Shown piece by piece: positions 19,984 through 28,931 of a stretch of DNA of 64,000 nt. The stretch comes from Pseudomonas fulva 12-X (lineage in GTDB: Bacteria; Pseudomonadota; Gammaproteobacteria; Pseudomonadales; Pseudomonadaceae), in assembly GCF_000213805.1 (NCBI RefSeq), contig NC_015556.1, positions 1,612,001 through 1,676,000 on the forward strand. Reading direction: 5' to 3'. Every line of letters starts with the position of its first letter. Position 1 is the first letter of the stretch. The position numbers and the translations under genes were made by a program. Below the pieces are notes generated by a model, which was given only the letters and a program-made list of their open reading frames with translations, made no database searches and was not told where the DNA came from.

Positions 19984-20463
19984 ATGGTAGAGCGATTCCC
20001 GCGAGTCATCGGGCTGATGATGGTGCTCATCGCCGCTGCGGTGCTGGCAGGTTGCAAGGCGGACGTGGGTGTCGACCAGCATGGGCAGAAGGTAGCGGTT
20101 GAGCGCCTCGAAGGCCAGTGGCTGGTTATCAATTATTGGGCCGAGTGGTGTGGGCCTTGTCGTTCGGAGATACCCGAACTGAACGGCCTGGCGCCGGAAC
20201 TGGAGAAGCAGTCCATCAGCCTGTTCGGCGTGAATTTCGACGGCTTGCAGGGTGAAGATCTCAGCAAGGCGGCCGAGGCGCTGGGTATCAAGTTCACCGT
20301 GTTGGCAAAGGATCCTGCCGAGCGTTTCGGTTTACCGCCCAGTGACGCCCTGCCGGTTACCTATATCGTCGACGATCAGGGCAAAGTCCGTGAGCGCCTG
20401 CTTGGTGAGCAGAACGCCGAAGGCCTCAAGGCGCGGCTGGCGGCGCTGCGTCAGGAGGGCTGA
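19984..20463 (+). CDS. TlpA-like thioredoxin-fold lipoprotein
   Basis: The 159-aa protein has a lipoprotein signal peptide with lipobox LAGC (Cys at about residue 23) and a thioredoxin fold with the redox motif WAEWCGPCRSEIPEL (about residues 53-67) and the cis-proline segment ALPVTYIVD. It is probably membrane-anchored facing the periplasm and reduces disulfides or supports cytochrome c or envelope protein maturation; the target is unknown. An acylphosphatase gene begins four bases after the stop, so the two are one transcript. Confidence 0.9.
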   Translation: MVERFPRVIGLMMVLIAAAVLAGCKADVGVDQHGQKVAVERLEGQWLVINYWAEWCGPCRSEIPELNGLAPELEKQSISLFGVNFDGLQGEDLSKAAEALGIKFTVLAKDPAERFGLPPSDALPVTYIVDDQGKVRERLLGEQNAEGLKARLAALRQEG

Positions 20464-20467
20464 GACC

Positions 20468-20743
20468 ATGAGCATCATCTGCCGGCACGCTTATGTCGAA
20501 GGGCGCGTGCAGGGTGTCGGTTTTCGCCAGAGCACGGCTAGCGAAGCCCGGCGCTTGCAGCTATCAGGCTGGGTGCGCAATCTGGCCGATGGTCGGGTGG
20601 AGGTCTTGTTCGAGGGCGAGGAGGGCGCGGTGAAGTCACTGGTCCAGTGGCTCGAACGCGGGCCCTCAGGCGCTCGCGTGGTATCGCTAACGCTGAGCGA
20701 GCATCCGGTACAGGATGCGCAAGGCTTCGAGATTCGCCGTTAA
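20468..20743 (+). CDS. Acylphosphatase
   Basis: This 91-aa enzyme hydrolyses acyl phosphates such as carbamoyl phosphate. It has the signature GRVQGVGFRQ (about residues 12-21, with the phosphate-binding Arg) and the catalytic Asn in GWVRNLADGRVEV (about residues 36-48). The start at 20468, five bases after the preceding stop, gives the normal family length. Its stop lies only a few bases from the stop of the convergent lipoprotein gene. Confidence 0.94.
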   Translation: MSIICRHAYVEGRVQGVGFRQSTASEARRLQLSGWVRNLADGRVEVLFEGEEGAVKSLVQWLERGPSGARVVSLTLSEHPVQDAQGFEIRR

Positions 20744-20747
20744 CGAA

Positions 20748-21701
20748 CTAGTCTTCGCCCGGGTCGGCAGCCAGTCGGCCGGCCTTCTGGGTAAGTGAAT
20801 TGAGAAACTCGGCCTGCAGTTCCGGATCGTTGCGGGTCAGCTCTATCAGGCTCTGCTCCAGCTCGCTGGCCTCTTCCTCCAACCCCAGGTCGGACAGGCG
20901 CTTGACGCGATGTACCCACTGCTCGACGTCGGCGCCTTCGAGGTCGTCGTAGATCAGGTCATGGGCTTCGCGCAGCTTGCCGCGCAAGGTGCGGCTGACC
21001 AGTAGAGTCGCCTCAGCGCTGGTGGCGTCCTGCTCGTCGGTCACGCTCAGTATCAGGGTGCCGACACGGGCGATGTCCTGATCGGCGAACGGGCCGTCGA
21101 GCAGGTTGAGGCGCAGCACGCCATTTCGGTCGGTGAGCAACTCGTGGGTCTGTGTGCCGGCCTTGATCGTCACTGGGCGCTCGGCCCAGGGCAGGCTGGA
21201 ATAGTCCGTGCGGGTTTCCTGACGCTTTTCGTCGATGCCGGCCAGGTTCTGCTGGGAGCGGCCGTTGGATTCGACGTTCATGAACGGGTTGATACCCGCC
21301 ACGCCGTAGCTGATCCAGTCCTTGGTGGCGGTGTCCGGAATGCGCCCGAGCGCGACCACGTTGAGCAAGTTGGCACCAATACCGCCGACGATGGCCACCG
21401 CGCCCAACGGGATTTCATAGATCTCGCGCCACGGCTGGTACGGCGTGTAGCGGTCGTAGTGGCGGGTGACCTCGAACGGCGTCACCTCGAAGACCTTCTG
21501 CTCATGCACGCGCACCCTGCGCTGGGGCAGCTCCAGCACCTCAGGCTGCCCCACGTCGATCTGCAGGCTGTGGCTCAGCAGTTTGCGTTCGACACGCTCC
21601 TCATGCTCGCTGCGCTGCGGCAGATGGTTGGCGCAGCCAGCGAGAAAGAAGGCGCCACAGGTGGTGGCGCCGAGAAGGCGTAGAGTGCTTCGCTTGAACA
21701 T
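20748..21701 (-). CDS. Conserved hypothetical lipoprotein
   Basis: The 317-aa protein has a lipoprotein signal with lipobox LAGC (Cys at about residue 23), so it should be anchored in an envelope membrane. A short hydrophobic, glycine-rich segment (GAVAIVGGIGANLLNVVALG, about residues 100-119) and a mostly polar remainder follow, with an acidic C terminus. No catalytic motif is seen. It lies 16 bases downstream of proS on the same strand and is probably read through from it. Confidence 0.82.
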   Translation of the reverse strand: MFKRSTLRLLGATTCGAFFLAGCANHLPQRSEHEERVERKLLSHSLQIDVGQPEVLELPQRRVRVHEQKVFEVTPFEVTRHYDRYTPYQPWREIYEIPLGAVAIVGGIGANLLNVVALGRIPDTATKDWISYGVAGINPFMNVESNGRSQQNLAGIDEKRQETRTDYSSLPWAERPVTIKAGTQTHELLTDRNGVLRLNLLDGPFADQDIARVGTLILSVTDEQDATSAEATLLVSRTLRGKLREAHDLIYDDLEGADVEQWVHRVKRLSDLGLEEEASELEQSLIELTRNDPELQAEFLNSLTQKAGRLAADPGED

Positions 21702-21717
21702 GACGGCTCTTTGCAGG

Positions 21718-23433
21718 TCAGCGGCGGATACGGTTCTGGATGAACGACAGGATCTCGTCGACGGCGACTGGCTGAGCCTCGGTATCCAGGCGGCTCTTGT
21801 ACTCCAGGTTACCCTCGGCCAGGCCGCGGTCGCTGACCACGATACGATGCGGAATGCCGATCAACTCCATGTCTGCGAATTTGATGCCCGGACTGGTCTT
21901 TTTGTCACGGTCATCGAGCAAAACTTCGAAGCCGGCTGCGGTCAGCTCTCCATACAGCTTATCGGTCGCCTCGCGTACCGCGTCGGTTTCGTAGCGCAGC
22001 GGTACCAGAGCGATCTGGAAGGGCGCCAGGGCGTCGTTCCAGATGATGCCGCGCTCGTCGTTGTTCTGCTCGATGGCAGCAGCGACCACGCGCGATACGC
22101 CGATGCCGTAGCAGCCCATGCTCAGCACGACCGGCTTGCCATTCTCGCCCAGCACCTGGCAGTTCATCGCCTCGCTGTACTTGCTGCCCAGCTGGAAGAT
22201 GTGCCCGACTTCGATGCCGCGCTTGATCTCCAAAGTGCCTTGGCCATCCGGGCTCGGATCACCGGCCACCACGTTGCGCAGGTCGGCGACGGTTGGTACC
22301 GGCAGATCGCGCTCCCAGTTCACGCCGAAGTAGTGCTTGTCGTCGATGTTGGCGCCAATGGCGAAATCGCTCATCAGCTCTACCGAACGGTCGATGATGA
22401 TCGGCAGCGGCAGGTTCAGCGGGCCCAGGGAGCCGGCACCGGCGCCGATGGCGTCGCGCAGCTCGGCATCCGAGGCCATCACCAGCGGGCTGGCGACGCC
22501 AGGCTGGTTGGCCGCCTTGATTTCGTTCAGCTCGTGGTCGCCGCGAACGATCAGGGCGATCAGCTTGCCTTCTTCCTCGGCATGCACGATCAGCGTCTTG
22601 ATGGTGCGCTCGACGGGCAGGTTGTAGCCATCGACCAGTTGCTGGATGGTTTTCGCGTTCGGCGTATCCACCAGGCGCAGTTCTTCGCTTGGCGCCGGGC
22701 GGCTGGCCTCGCGGGGGATGGCTTCGGCCTTCTCGATATTGGCGGCGTAATCGGAGGCATTGCTGAACACGATATCGTCTTCACCGGACTCGGCCAGTAC
22801 GTGGAATTCGTGGGAGCCGGCGCCGCCGATGGAGCCGTTGTCCGCCACCACCGGGCGGAAGTTCAGGCCCAGGCGGGTGAAGATGTTGCAGTAGGCCTGG
22901 TGCATGCGGTCGTAGGTCTGCTGCAGGGACGCCTGGTCGGCATGGAAGGAGTAGGCGTCCTTCATGATGAATTCGCGGCCACGCATCAGGCCGAAACGCG
23001 GACGGATCTCGTCGCGGAACTTGGTCTGGATCTGGTACAGGTTGAGCGGTAGCTGCTTGTAGCTGTTCAGCTCGTTGCGGGCCAGGTCGGTGATCACTTC
23101 CTCGTGGGTCGGCCCTACGCAGAATTCACGATCGTGGCGATCCTTGATGCGCAGCAGCTCAGGGCCGTACTGCACCCAGCGGCCTGACTCCTGCCACAGC
23201 TCGGCAGGCTGCACGGCCGGCATCAGGACTTCCAGCGCGCCGGCAGCGTCCATTTCTTCACGCACGATTCGTTCGACCTTGCGCAGGGTGCGCAGGCCCA
23301 TCGGCAGCCAGGTGTACAGGCCGGAGGCGAGCTTGCGGATCATGCCGGCACGCAGCAGCAGCTGGTGGCTGATCACGACAGCATCGGAGGGCGTTTCTTT
23401 GAGGGTCGAAAGCAGGAACTGACTGGTACGCAT
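21718..23433 (-). CDS. proS: Prolyl-tRNA synthetase (bacterial type)
   Basis: The 571-aa class II synthetase charges tRNA-Pro. It shows motif 1 ([22 protein letters not shown] region), motif 2 ([20 protein letters not shown], about residues 138-157), an editing (INS) domain of about 180 residues between motifs 2 and 3, motif 3 ([14 protein letters not shown], about 433-446) and a C-terminal anticodon-binding domain. It has the bacterial architecture with the editing insertion, at normal length. The start [18 protein letters not shown] is standard. Confidence 0.96.
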   Translation of the reverse strand: MRTSQFLLSTLKETPSDAVVISHQLLLRAGMIRKLASGLYTWLPMGLRTLRKVERIVREEMDAAGALEVLMPAVQPAELWQESGRWVQYGPELLRIKDRHDREFCVGPTHEEVITDLARNELNSYKQLPLNLYQIQTKFRDEIRPRFGLMRGREFIMKDAYSFHADQASLQQTYDRMHQAYCNIFTRLGLNFRPVVADNGSIGGAGSHEFHVLAESGEDDIVFSNASDYAANIEKAEAIPREASRPAPSEELRLVDTPNAKTIQQLVDGYNLPVERTIKTLIVHAEEEGKLIALIVRGDHELNEIKAANQPGVASPLVMASDAELRDAIGAGAGSLGPLNLPLPIIIDRSVELMSDFAIGANIDDKHYFGVNWERDLPVPTVADLRNVVAGDPSPDGQGTLEIKRGIEVGHIFQLGSKYSEAMNCQVLGENGKPVVLSMGCYGIGVSRVVAAAIEQNNDERGIIWNDALAPFQIALVPLRYETDAVREATDKLYGELTAAGFEVLLDDRDKKTSPGIKFADMELIGIPHRIVVSDRGLAEGNLEYKSRLDTEAQPVAVDEILSFIQNRIRR

Positions 23434-23593
23434 GATGGGCCGTTCTGTCGGTTGCGAAGGGGATTTTTATGGCTCGGCATTGTACGGTGCGAGGCTGGTG
23501 GCGTACAGGATGGGAGGGTATTGCTGGTGATTTGGCTTTTCTAGATTGGCCGCTAGTTTGTGGAGTGTTGTTTGGATTGTTTTGGGGCGGCAA

Positions 23594-23622
23594 TAAAAAA
23601 CCCGGCCGAAGCCGGGTTTTCT
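23594..23622 (-). terminator. Rho-independent terminator of the OprD-family gene
   Basis: A CCCGGC-CGAA-GCCGGG stem is followed on the minus strand by TTTTTTATT. It lies about 25 bases after the porin stop codon. The T-run on the plus strand is shorter, so it works mainly for the minus strand. Confidence 0.88.
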
Positions 23623-23647
23623 GGACTGCGATCAGGCTTGCGCGAGA

Positions 23648-24952
23648 TTAAAGAACGCTGAGCGGGTAGTTCACGTAGAAGCGAACTTCGTTGGTGTCGC
23701 TGATGTATTGGTCGTTGACGTCCGAGTTAGCTCGCAGAACCGAACCGCGCAGGCGGAAGGAGAGATCTTTAGCAGGGCCACTCTGAACGGTGTATTTAAC
23801 CTGATTGAAGAACTCGTGCTCTTTACCGTTACCGCTTTCAGCAGTCTTGATGTTGTCTGCCCAGATGTAAGCGGTTTTGAAGCTCAGCCCTGGAATGCCG
23901 TAGGTGGCAAAATCCAGCTCATAGCTTGCTTGCCAGCTGCGCTCACCTTCTTGGTTGAAGTCAGAGAGGAAGCTGTTGGCCAGGAAGATCGCACCACCGC
24001 CATCACCGCTGCCGTAATCGAAGCCGCGGCTGCCGGAGCTGCGTTGGTGTGCAAGGATGAACGAGTGTGCGCCCAGACTGTAGGTGGCTGCCAGGCTCCA
24101 GATTTTGTTATCGCGGCTTTCACGCACGCCTGGAGTAACTACGTTGCCAGCGTCATCGGTCACTGTGGTGGCCGTTTGAATGTAGCTCTTTTCGTAATCA
24201 GTTTTGTAGATGTTGAAATCGAGGCCGAAGGATTGCTCTTCGCTCAATGGGAACTTGGCATTCACATTAGCGTAGTGGCGCTTGTAAGCATTCTCGAGAT
24301 CCGAGTGATAATACGCGGCGCTGAGATTTTCGGTGAAAGCGTAGGAACCGCCGAACACATCGATGGACTTCAGGCCCGCGCTATCGCGGCCGGATTGATT
24401 CAGAGTGTTTTGAGCAGTGAAACGACCTGCATTCAGCTCGAGACCTTCGATCTCTTTGCTGGTGATCATAGTGCCTTCGAAGGTTTCCGGCAGCAGACGG
24501 CCGTCATCGTAAGCAAGGACCGGCAGGGCTGGCATTTGCGAACCGTAGGTCAGGGTGGTGCTGGAGATACGGGCCTTGACTGCAGCATTAGCGATGCTCA
24601 GGTCTTTGCCACCGTCTGGGAACATGCCAAGGCCGCGACGACCGCCGCCGGTGTCCAGTTGCCACAGGGCGCCAGCATAGGCGTTTGCGCCGAAGCCAAC
24701 AGTACCTTGGGTAAAACCGGATTCGTAAATAGCACGGGCGCTTGCGCCCCACTCTTCGGAGTAGCCATTGTCTTTAGCCCCACGAGAGGCGCCGTTACGG
24801 GCATCGCGGTTGTAGTACATGCTGCGCGCCAGGAGCGACAGGGTGCTGTCTTCAATGAAACCCTTCGACTCGGACTGCTCCGAAGCCACTGCCATCTGAG
24901 AGGTACCCGCGGCCACAGCCAGGGCGATTACGCTCCACTTCATCACTCGCAT
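23648..24952 (-). CDS. OprD-family outer-membrane porin
   Basis: OprD-family porins are 18-stranded substrate-selective channels for basic amino acids, carboxylates and similar small solutes. This 434-aa protein has a signal peptide (MRVMKWSVIALAVAAGTSQMAVA), the early family motif FIEDSTLSLLARSMYYNRDAR, repeated amphipathic beta strands and the family C-terminal ending NEVRFYVNYPLSVL. The start at 24952 is set by an AGGAG ribosome-binding site 9 bases upstream; a longer open frame up to 25126 has no such site. The substrate cannot be told from sequence. The gene is monocistronic, with its own terminator. Confidence 0.92.
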   Translation of the reverse strand: MRVMKWSVIALAVAAGTSQMAVASEQSESKGFIEDSTLSLLARSMYYNRDARNGASRGAKDNGYSEEWGASARAIYESGFTQGTVGFGANAYAGALWQLDTGGGRRGLGMFPDGGKDLSIANAAVKARISSTTLTYGSQMPALPVLAYDDGRLLPETFEGTMITSKEIEGLELNAGRFTAQNTLNQSGRDSAGLKSIDVFGGSYAFTENLSAAYYHSDLENAYKRHYANVNAKFPLSEEQSFGLDFNIYKTDYEKSYIQTATTVTDDAGNVVTPGVRESRDNKIWSLAATYSLGAHSFILAHQRSSGSRGFDYGSGDGGGAIFLANSFLSDFNQEGERSWQASYELDFATYGIPGLSFKTAYIWADNIKTAESGNGKEHEFFNQVKYTVQSGPAKDLSFRLRGSVLRANSDVNDQYISDTNEVRFYVNYPLSVL

Positions 24953-25597
24953 CGTGATTTGCTCCTTTGGTTTAGAAGAGTACTTCCGCTGCTCGAAAAA
25001 GGTTGTTATGGCGAGCAGCTCTATTTCTTTTTGTGTCGGATGGAACTTATAGCACGGCACTTTGTATTGGCGATAGTTTCGATCTATCCATTTCGTTGCA
25101 ACCTGTGCGTCTGTCGCTAAGCGCAAGCTGCAGGTCGCAATCAGGCAAGCCCTACCTGCTACGTACCATCCAACGGTTTACAGCTCTATTACAGGGCCTT
25201 CAAGCGTTACCGCAGAGCCCCATCAGGGAGCGTTGCGAGCTTATAAGCAAAAGCCGTGCTCAAAATCTCGAAAGGCCTATGAATAATAGTGTTGGGCTGC
25301 TTTTTACGTGTGAAAAGTACAGATTGTCGACTTAATCATCAGATTTTTTGCAAGTTTGTTAGTGTGCTTTTTAGTAGGTGGCTATTTATATGTGTATTTT
25401 GTTGGTAATGAGTTTTACCTGGCGATTTCAGCTAAGGCTGAATGTTTACTTTGGGAAACAATATGGTGCGCGCATAACTGCGGTTATGCGCGATTTTGGT
25501 GCGCTTGTTCGGGGTTAATTTTCAATACCTTGCCGGGTATGCTGCCGCCTTTATTGGCGCCCTGTTGATGGGCGGTTTGTCGAGATGAGGTGAGCAA
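24953..25597. other. AT-rich intergenic region between the porin and HIT genes
   Basis: These 645 bases are clearly AT-richer than the surroundings, especially 25260-25550. The left part must hold the porin leader and promoter. The right part includes a small hairpin (TTCAGC/GCTGAA, 25427-25442) and a strong 10-bp hairpin at 25469-25492. A 70-codon frame starting with TTG at 25356 lacks a convincing ribosome-binding site. I see no supported gene here. Confidence 0.6.
25469..25492 (+). promoter_or_regulatory. Perfect 10-bp hairpin upstream of the HIT gene
   Basis: CGCGCATAAC and its exact complement are separated by TGCG, then ATTTTGG follows. It could be a weak terminator or an operator; the position about 105 bases upstream of the HIT start fits either. 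No regulator is identified. Confidence 0.5.
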
Positions 25598-26023
25598 ATG
25601 TTCGTACTGGATTCGCGTCTGCAGCAGGACACCTTCGTGCTGGGGGATCTGCCGCTGAGTCGCGTGCTGCTCAGTAACGATGCCCGTTACCCCTGGTTCA
25701 TTCTGGTGCCGCGCCGTGAGGATGTCAGTGAAGTATTCCAGCTCGGTGCCGACGATCAGCAAGCGCTGTGGGCGGAAACCGCGCTGCTGGGCGAGGTGCT
25801 CAAGGATGCGTTCAAGGCCGACAAGATCAATATCGCCACCCTGGGTAACGTGGTCAGTCAGCTGCATATTCATGTGATCGTGCGCTACCGCGCCGATGAT
25901 GCCTGGCCGGCTCCGGTGTGGGGGCGGCACCCGGCCAAGCCCTATGATGAAGCGCAAGTGGCTGCGCTGCGCGACAAGCTGCGCTCGGTCATGCCGCGCC
26001 AGTACCGTGCCGAGGAGGTTTGA
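25598..26023 (+). CDS. HIT-family nucleotide-binding protein
   Basis: The 141-aa protein has the histidine-triad motif QLHIHVIV (about residues 88-95), so it is probably a nucleotide hydrolase or transferase of the HIT superfamily; the substrate is not known. GAGGT seven bases before the ATG gives a good ribosome-binding site. The slyX ATG follows immediately after its stop codon, so HIT and slyX form an operon. Confidence 0.92.
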   Translation: MFVLDSRLQQDTFVLGDLPLSRVLLSNDARYPWFILVPRREDVSEVFQLGADDQQALWAETALLGEVLKDAFKADKINIATLGNVVSQLHIHVIVRYRADDAWPAPVWGRHPAKPYDEAQVAALRDKLRSVMPRQYRAEEV

Positions 26024-26230
26024 ATGACGGCGCTCGAAGAACGCATCGTCGAACTGGAAAGCCGTCAGGCTTTTCAGGACGACACCATCCAGGCGCTCAA
26101 CGACGCACTGGTGGAGCAGCAAAAGCTGATCGAGCGCTTGCAGGTGCAAATCCAGGCGCTGGCCAAGCGTCAGGAGGAAGTCAACCCGTTCAGTGCATCG
26201 CAGGATGAGGCGCCACCGCCCCATTACTGA
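26024..26230 (+). CDS. slyX: SlyX family protein
   Basis: This 68-aa acidic coiled-coil protein reads [20 protein letters not shown] with heptad spacing and ends in a proline/histidine tail (PPPHY), the SlyX signature. Its function is unknown. It begins directly after the HIT stop. The IS3-family element is inserted 18 bases beyond its stop codon and separates it from the terminator that lies before the cold-shock gene. Confidence 0.92.
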   Translation: MTALEERIVELESRQAFQDDTIQALNDALVEQQKLIERLQVQIQALAKRQEEVNPFSASQDEAPPPHY

Positions 26231-26262
26231 ATGCAGATGCCATGTCCAGTCCTGAAATAGGT

Positions 26263-27162
26263 TTACACCGTTTCAGCTGGATTTTGCGGCACCTGCAACG
26301 CCCGATGCACTGCATCGGGCGTTTTGTATTTCAGGGCCAGATGTGGTCGCTCCGTGTTATAGACCCTGACTGCATCTCTGACCATCGATCTAGCCTGCTG
26401 CAAATCATCGGGACTGCGCAGCAGCAGTTCGTTCTTCAGAATTCCATTGACCCGCTCCGCCAGTGCGTTCTGATAGCAATCGTAGCCATCGGTCATCGAA
26501 CACTGCACGCCGTGATGTTTGTGTAGTGCCTGATAGAGCGCCGAGCAATACTGGATTCCACGATCTGAGTGATGAACGAGTGCTTGGCTACCCTGGCGTC
26601 CTTTTAACGCTTGCCTGAACGCGACTGCCACAGACTCTGCATGCAAGCCCTCATGGACGTGATGACCGACAATTTTTCGGGAGTACGCATCCGTAACCAG
26701 GCTCAGATATAGCGGACCGCTTCGAGCCGGCAGATAGGTGATATCCGCCACCCAGACATGCTCGGGCGCCTGCGCCTTAACCTGTTCAGCTCCCGACTTG
26801 AGCAGGTTCGGGTGCCGATAAAAACGGTGAAAGCTCTGCGTGGTCTTGTGATACGCGCGCTTGGGCAGTACCAGCAGGCGGTACTCAGCCAATATCTTGA
26901 ATAGCCGGTCGCGTCCGACCTTTAGGCTGTTATTGGGCTGGCAATGCAGAAGGTAATGCAGCTTTCGCGTGCCGATCCTCGGCTGGCGAAGCCTTAGCCG
27001 CTGGACATAACACGCGATCAACTCACTCTGCGTAACGCGTTGATCCGTCGCTCGGTTGTGCTTGTAGTAAGCCTGGCGACTGATAGAAAGAAACTGGCAA
27101 GCCCTGGCGACGGTCAGCCCTTGGGCTTGTCCTTGCGAGACGACTTGCCGGGTCGCTTTTTT
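26263..27162 (-). CDS. IS3-family transposase OrfB (DDE integrase), made by -1 frameshift
   Basis: This is the catalytic part of the IS3 transposase. From the frameshift site the frame encodes about 299 residues: an N-terminal helix-turn-helix-like segment (GLTVARACQFLSISRQAYYK), then an rve integrase core with the DDE residues in VADITYL, HHSDRGIQY and NALAERVNGILKNE, with 35 residues between the last two. It ends inside the left terminal repeat. No ATG with a ribosome-binding site starts this frame, so expression is expected as an OrfAB fusion by -1 slippage at 27156-27162; a TTG at 27021 would give a shortened protein. It appears intact. Confidence 0.88.
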   Translation of the reverse strand, partial: KKATRQVVSQGQAQGLTVARACQFLSISRQAYYKHNRATDQRVTQSELIACYVQRLRLRQPRIGTRKLHYLLHCQPNNSLKVGRDRLFKILAEYRLLVLPKRAYHKTTQSFHRFYRHPNLLKSGAEQVKAQAPEHVWVADITYLPARSGPLYLSLVTDAYSRKIVGHHVHEGLHAESVAVAFRQALKGRQGSQALVHHSDRGIQYCSALYQALHKHHGVQCSMTDGYDCYQNALAERVNGILKNELLLRSPDDLQQARSMVRDAVRVYNTERPHLALKYKTPDAVHRALQVPQNPAETV

Positions 27163-27512
27163 ACGATTGAAACGCCGTAGTCCTTCCTCAGCACATCGAC
27201 TACCGATTCGAAGAACTGGGCCTTCTGGCTCATGAACTGCAGCTGCTGCTCCAGTTCCTTGATACGTTGCTCAGGCGTCAGATTTTTGGGGTCGATCACG
27301 GCGCGGCTCCTGTCGGCTCGAATCGAGGCCCCCTGACTCCAATCCTGCCGACCATGCTTAGGCAACCATACCAAAACAGTGGACCGGCCCTGGATGCCAT
27401 AGCGCTCTTGAGCCTGCTTGTAGGTCAACTCGCCTTTTTCGATCTGGTCGACCAGCGCCAATTTAAAAGTCAGCGAGTAATCACGCTGCGTACGCTTAAC
27501 ACCTTGCTCCAT
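27114..27512 (-). CDS. IS3-family transposase OrfA (helix-turn-helix)
   Basis: The 132-aa protein has an N-terminal helix-turn-helix (SLTFKLALVDQIEKGELTYK...QERYGIQGRSTVLVWL) that binds the element ends, and a C-terminal leucine-zipper-like coil (ELEQQLQFMSQKAQFFESVVDVL). The slippery AAAAAAG at 27156-27162 lies near its 3' end and would shift ribosomes into the OrfB frame. Its ATG is 47 bases inside the right terminal repeat. Confidence 0.9.
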   Translation of the reverse strand: MEQGVKRTQRDYSLTFKLALVDQIEKGELTYKQAQERYGIQGRSTVLVWLPKHGRQDWSQGASIRADRSRAVIDPKNLTPEQRIKELEQQLQFMSQKAQFFESVVDVLRKDYGVSIVKKRPGKSSRKDKPKG

Positions 27513-27573
27513 CGGAATCTCCGGATTCTCGGGCAGAAGGTGTAAACCTTATTCAGGACGGGACACCAGAAAT

Positions 27574-27602
27574 GAAAAAGCCCCGCATTGCGGGGCTTTT
27601 CT
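27574..27602. terminator. Bidirectional Rho-independent terminator
   Basis: A stem of AGCCCCGCA/TGCGGGGCT is flanked by A5 on the left and T4 on the right. It ends the cold-shock gene (-) and was probably also the natural terminator of slyX (+) before the IS insertion. Confidence 0.88.
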
Positions 27603-27615
27603 GTTGGTGCTGATT

Positions 27616-28218
27616 TCAGCGTCGGGTCGGCAGGGCGGCGATCACGTCTTCTGCCTGCAGGCCCTTGTCGCGCTGCATCACGGAAAACTCCACACGCTGG
27701 CCTTCCACCAGAACGCGATGGCCTTCGCCGCGGATCGCGCGAAAGTGCACGAAGATATCTTCGCCGGCGTCGCGGGAGATGAAGCCGAACCCCTTCGAGG
27801 TGTTGAACCACTTAACGGTGCCGGTCTCGCGGTCACCCAGATCGACGTGCGGCGCAGCCTTCTTCCTGTCGAAGCGTAGGTTGGTGCCCAGGTGAAGGGC
27901 AACGGCCAGGGCAATGATCAGCAGGCTGAACAGCAGGGCAGGTTGTTCGGCGATCAGCGGCAGCGGGGCGAGCAGGATCAGTGCTTGCAGCAGGGTGCCA
28001 AGGATCAGCAGGGCACACGTCAGGTTTTGCAGATGCTGACGGGCGTTGCTGTGCCACAGTGGAAATTGCGTAGCCAGAACCAGGTTGAGAAAGCCAAACA
28101 GCGCCAGGCACAGCGCATCCGGATGTTGCAGGAAGGGTTGGATGCCGTCGTTAAGGCCGGGGGCGATGGATAACAGCAGGGCGGACAGCCCCACCAGCAG
28201 GTGGACGATTTTCAACAT
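27616..28218 (-). CDS. Membrane protein with a C-terminal cold-shock domain
   Basis: The 200-aa protein starts [21 protein letters not shown] and has about four hydrophobic segments in its first 120 residues, then a cytoplasmic cold-shock domain. That domain has [18 protein letters not shown] (RNP1) and [10 protein letters not shown] (RNP2) at about residues 135-200. Cold-shock domains bind single-stranded nucleic acid; the membrane anchoring is unusual compared with 70-aa free Csp proteins, though I recall Pseudomonas relatives of this length. The ATG at 28218 excludes a 49-residue upstream extension without family resemblance. Confidence 0.88.
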   Translation of the reverse strand: MLKIVHLLVGLSALLLSIAPGLNDGIQPFLQHPDALCLALFGFLNLVLATQFPLWHSNARQHLQNLTCALLILGTLLQALILLAPLPLIAEQPALLFSLLIIALAVALHLGTNLRFDRKKAAPHVDLGDRETGTVKWFNTSKGFGFISRDAGEDIFVHFRAIRGEGHRVLVEGQRVEFSVMQRDKGLQAEDVIAALPTRR

Positions 28219-28412
28219 ATTCAACGCACTCACTTGATAAAGGATCACCAGGAAGAGCTGGCTCCACGCGATTGCCGAGACGTAAGGGCGATGAAGGTTC
28301 GGGAGGGCCAGCCTATGCGCCAGCCCAGGAGGTGGGATGGCGGCACGGGGCGTATTTAACAGCAAAGAGAGGGGCTACTCAAATGGGCTGCGCTGGACAG
28401 GCGACTGTGGCA

Positions 28413-28448
28413 GGGGTGAAACGAAACAGGGCTGCCATGGCAGCCCCG
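28413..28448 (-). terminator. Rho-independent terminator of the Dps-like gene
   Basis: The perfect 18-bp palindrome GGGCTGCCATGGCAGCCC (28429-28446) is followed on the minus strand by TGTTTCGTTTC. It lies just after the Dps-like stop. Confidence 0.8.
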
Positions 28449-28460
28449 TTGGTGTGATGA

Positions 28461-28931
28461 TCATGCAGCCAGCAGGCTGCGCAGCATCCACGCGGTTTTC
28501 TCGTGAACCTGCATGCGTTGGGTCAAGAGGTCAGCGGTCGGCTCGTCGCTGACCTTGTCGAGCAGCGGAAAGATACCGCGCGCAGTGCGCACGACTGCTT
28601 CCTGGCCTTGTACGAGCAGCTTGATCATCTCGTCAGCGCTCGGTACGCCTTCTTCTTCCTTGATCGAGGAAAGGCGGGCGTAGGCGGCGTAGGTGCCCGG
28701 CGCCGGGAAGCCCAAAGCGCGGATGCGCTCGGCGATGGCGTCGACCGCCAGTGCCAGCTCGGTGTACTGCGCCTCGAACATCAGGTGCAGGGTGTTGAAC
28801 ATCGGGCCGGTGACGTTCCAGTGGAAGTTGTGGGTTTTCAGGTACAGGGTGTAGGTGTCCGCGAGCAGGCGCGACAGGCCTTCAGCGATGGCTTCGCGAT
28901 CCTGTTCGGCGATACCGATATTGATTTCCAT
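28461..28931 (-). CDS. Dps-family ferritin-like protein
   Basis: This 156-aa four-helix protein has ferroxidase-site residues in [18 protein letters not shown] (about residues 27-44) and an acidic cluster in [17 protein letters not shown] (about 58-74). Dps proteins form dodecamers that oxidise and store iron with peroxide and may protect DNA. The ATG at 28931 is preceded by GGAG on the minus strand; a longer upstream frame is unlike the family. It is divergent from aspS across about 285 bases, and its regulation cannot be read from the sequence. Confidence 0.9.
   Translation of the reverse strand: MEINIGIAEQDREAIAEGLSRLLADTYTLYLKTHNFHWNVTGPMFNTLHLMFEAQYTELALAVDAIAERIRALGFPAPGTYAAYARLSSIKEEEGVPSADEMIKLLVQGQEAVVRTARGIFPLLDKVSDEPTADLLTQRMQVHEKTAWMLRSLLAA

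Larger units (their letters stand above)
26249..27559 (-). mobile_element. IS3-family insertion sequence, apparently complete
   Basis: This element of about 1.31 kb is bounded by imperfect 21-bp terminal inverted repeats: 26249-26269 begins GTCCTGAAATAGG and 27539-27559 gives GTCCTGAATAAGG on the other strand, with two mismatches in 21. It carries two overlapping transposase frames on the minus strand joined by an A-AAA-AAG slippery site (27156-27162). The immediate flanks (CCA and GGG) do not match, so no target duplication is visible. It sits in the slyX/cold-shock intergenic space. The exact IS name cannot be assigned without a database. Confidence 0.9.

Noticed and set aside
25356..25568. 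70-codon plus-strand frame in the AT-rich spacer, partly hydrophobic
   Set aside because: It starts with TTG, lacks a ribosome-binding site, and spans the 25469-25492 hairpin; there is no sign of conservation that I can judge.
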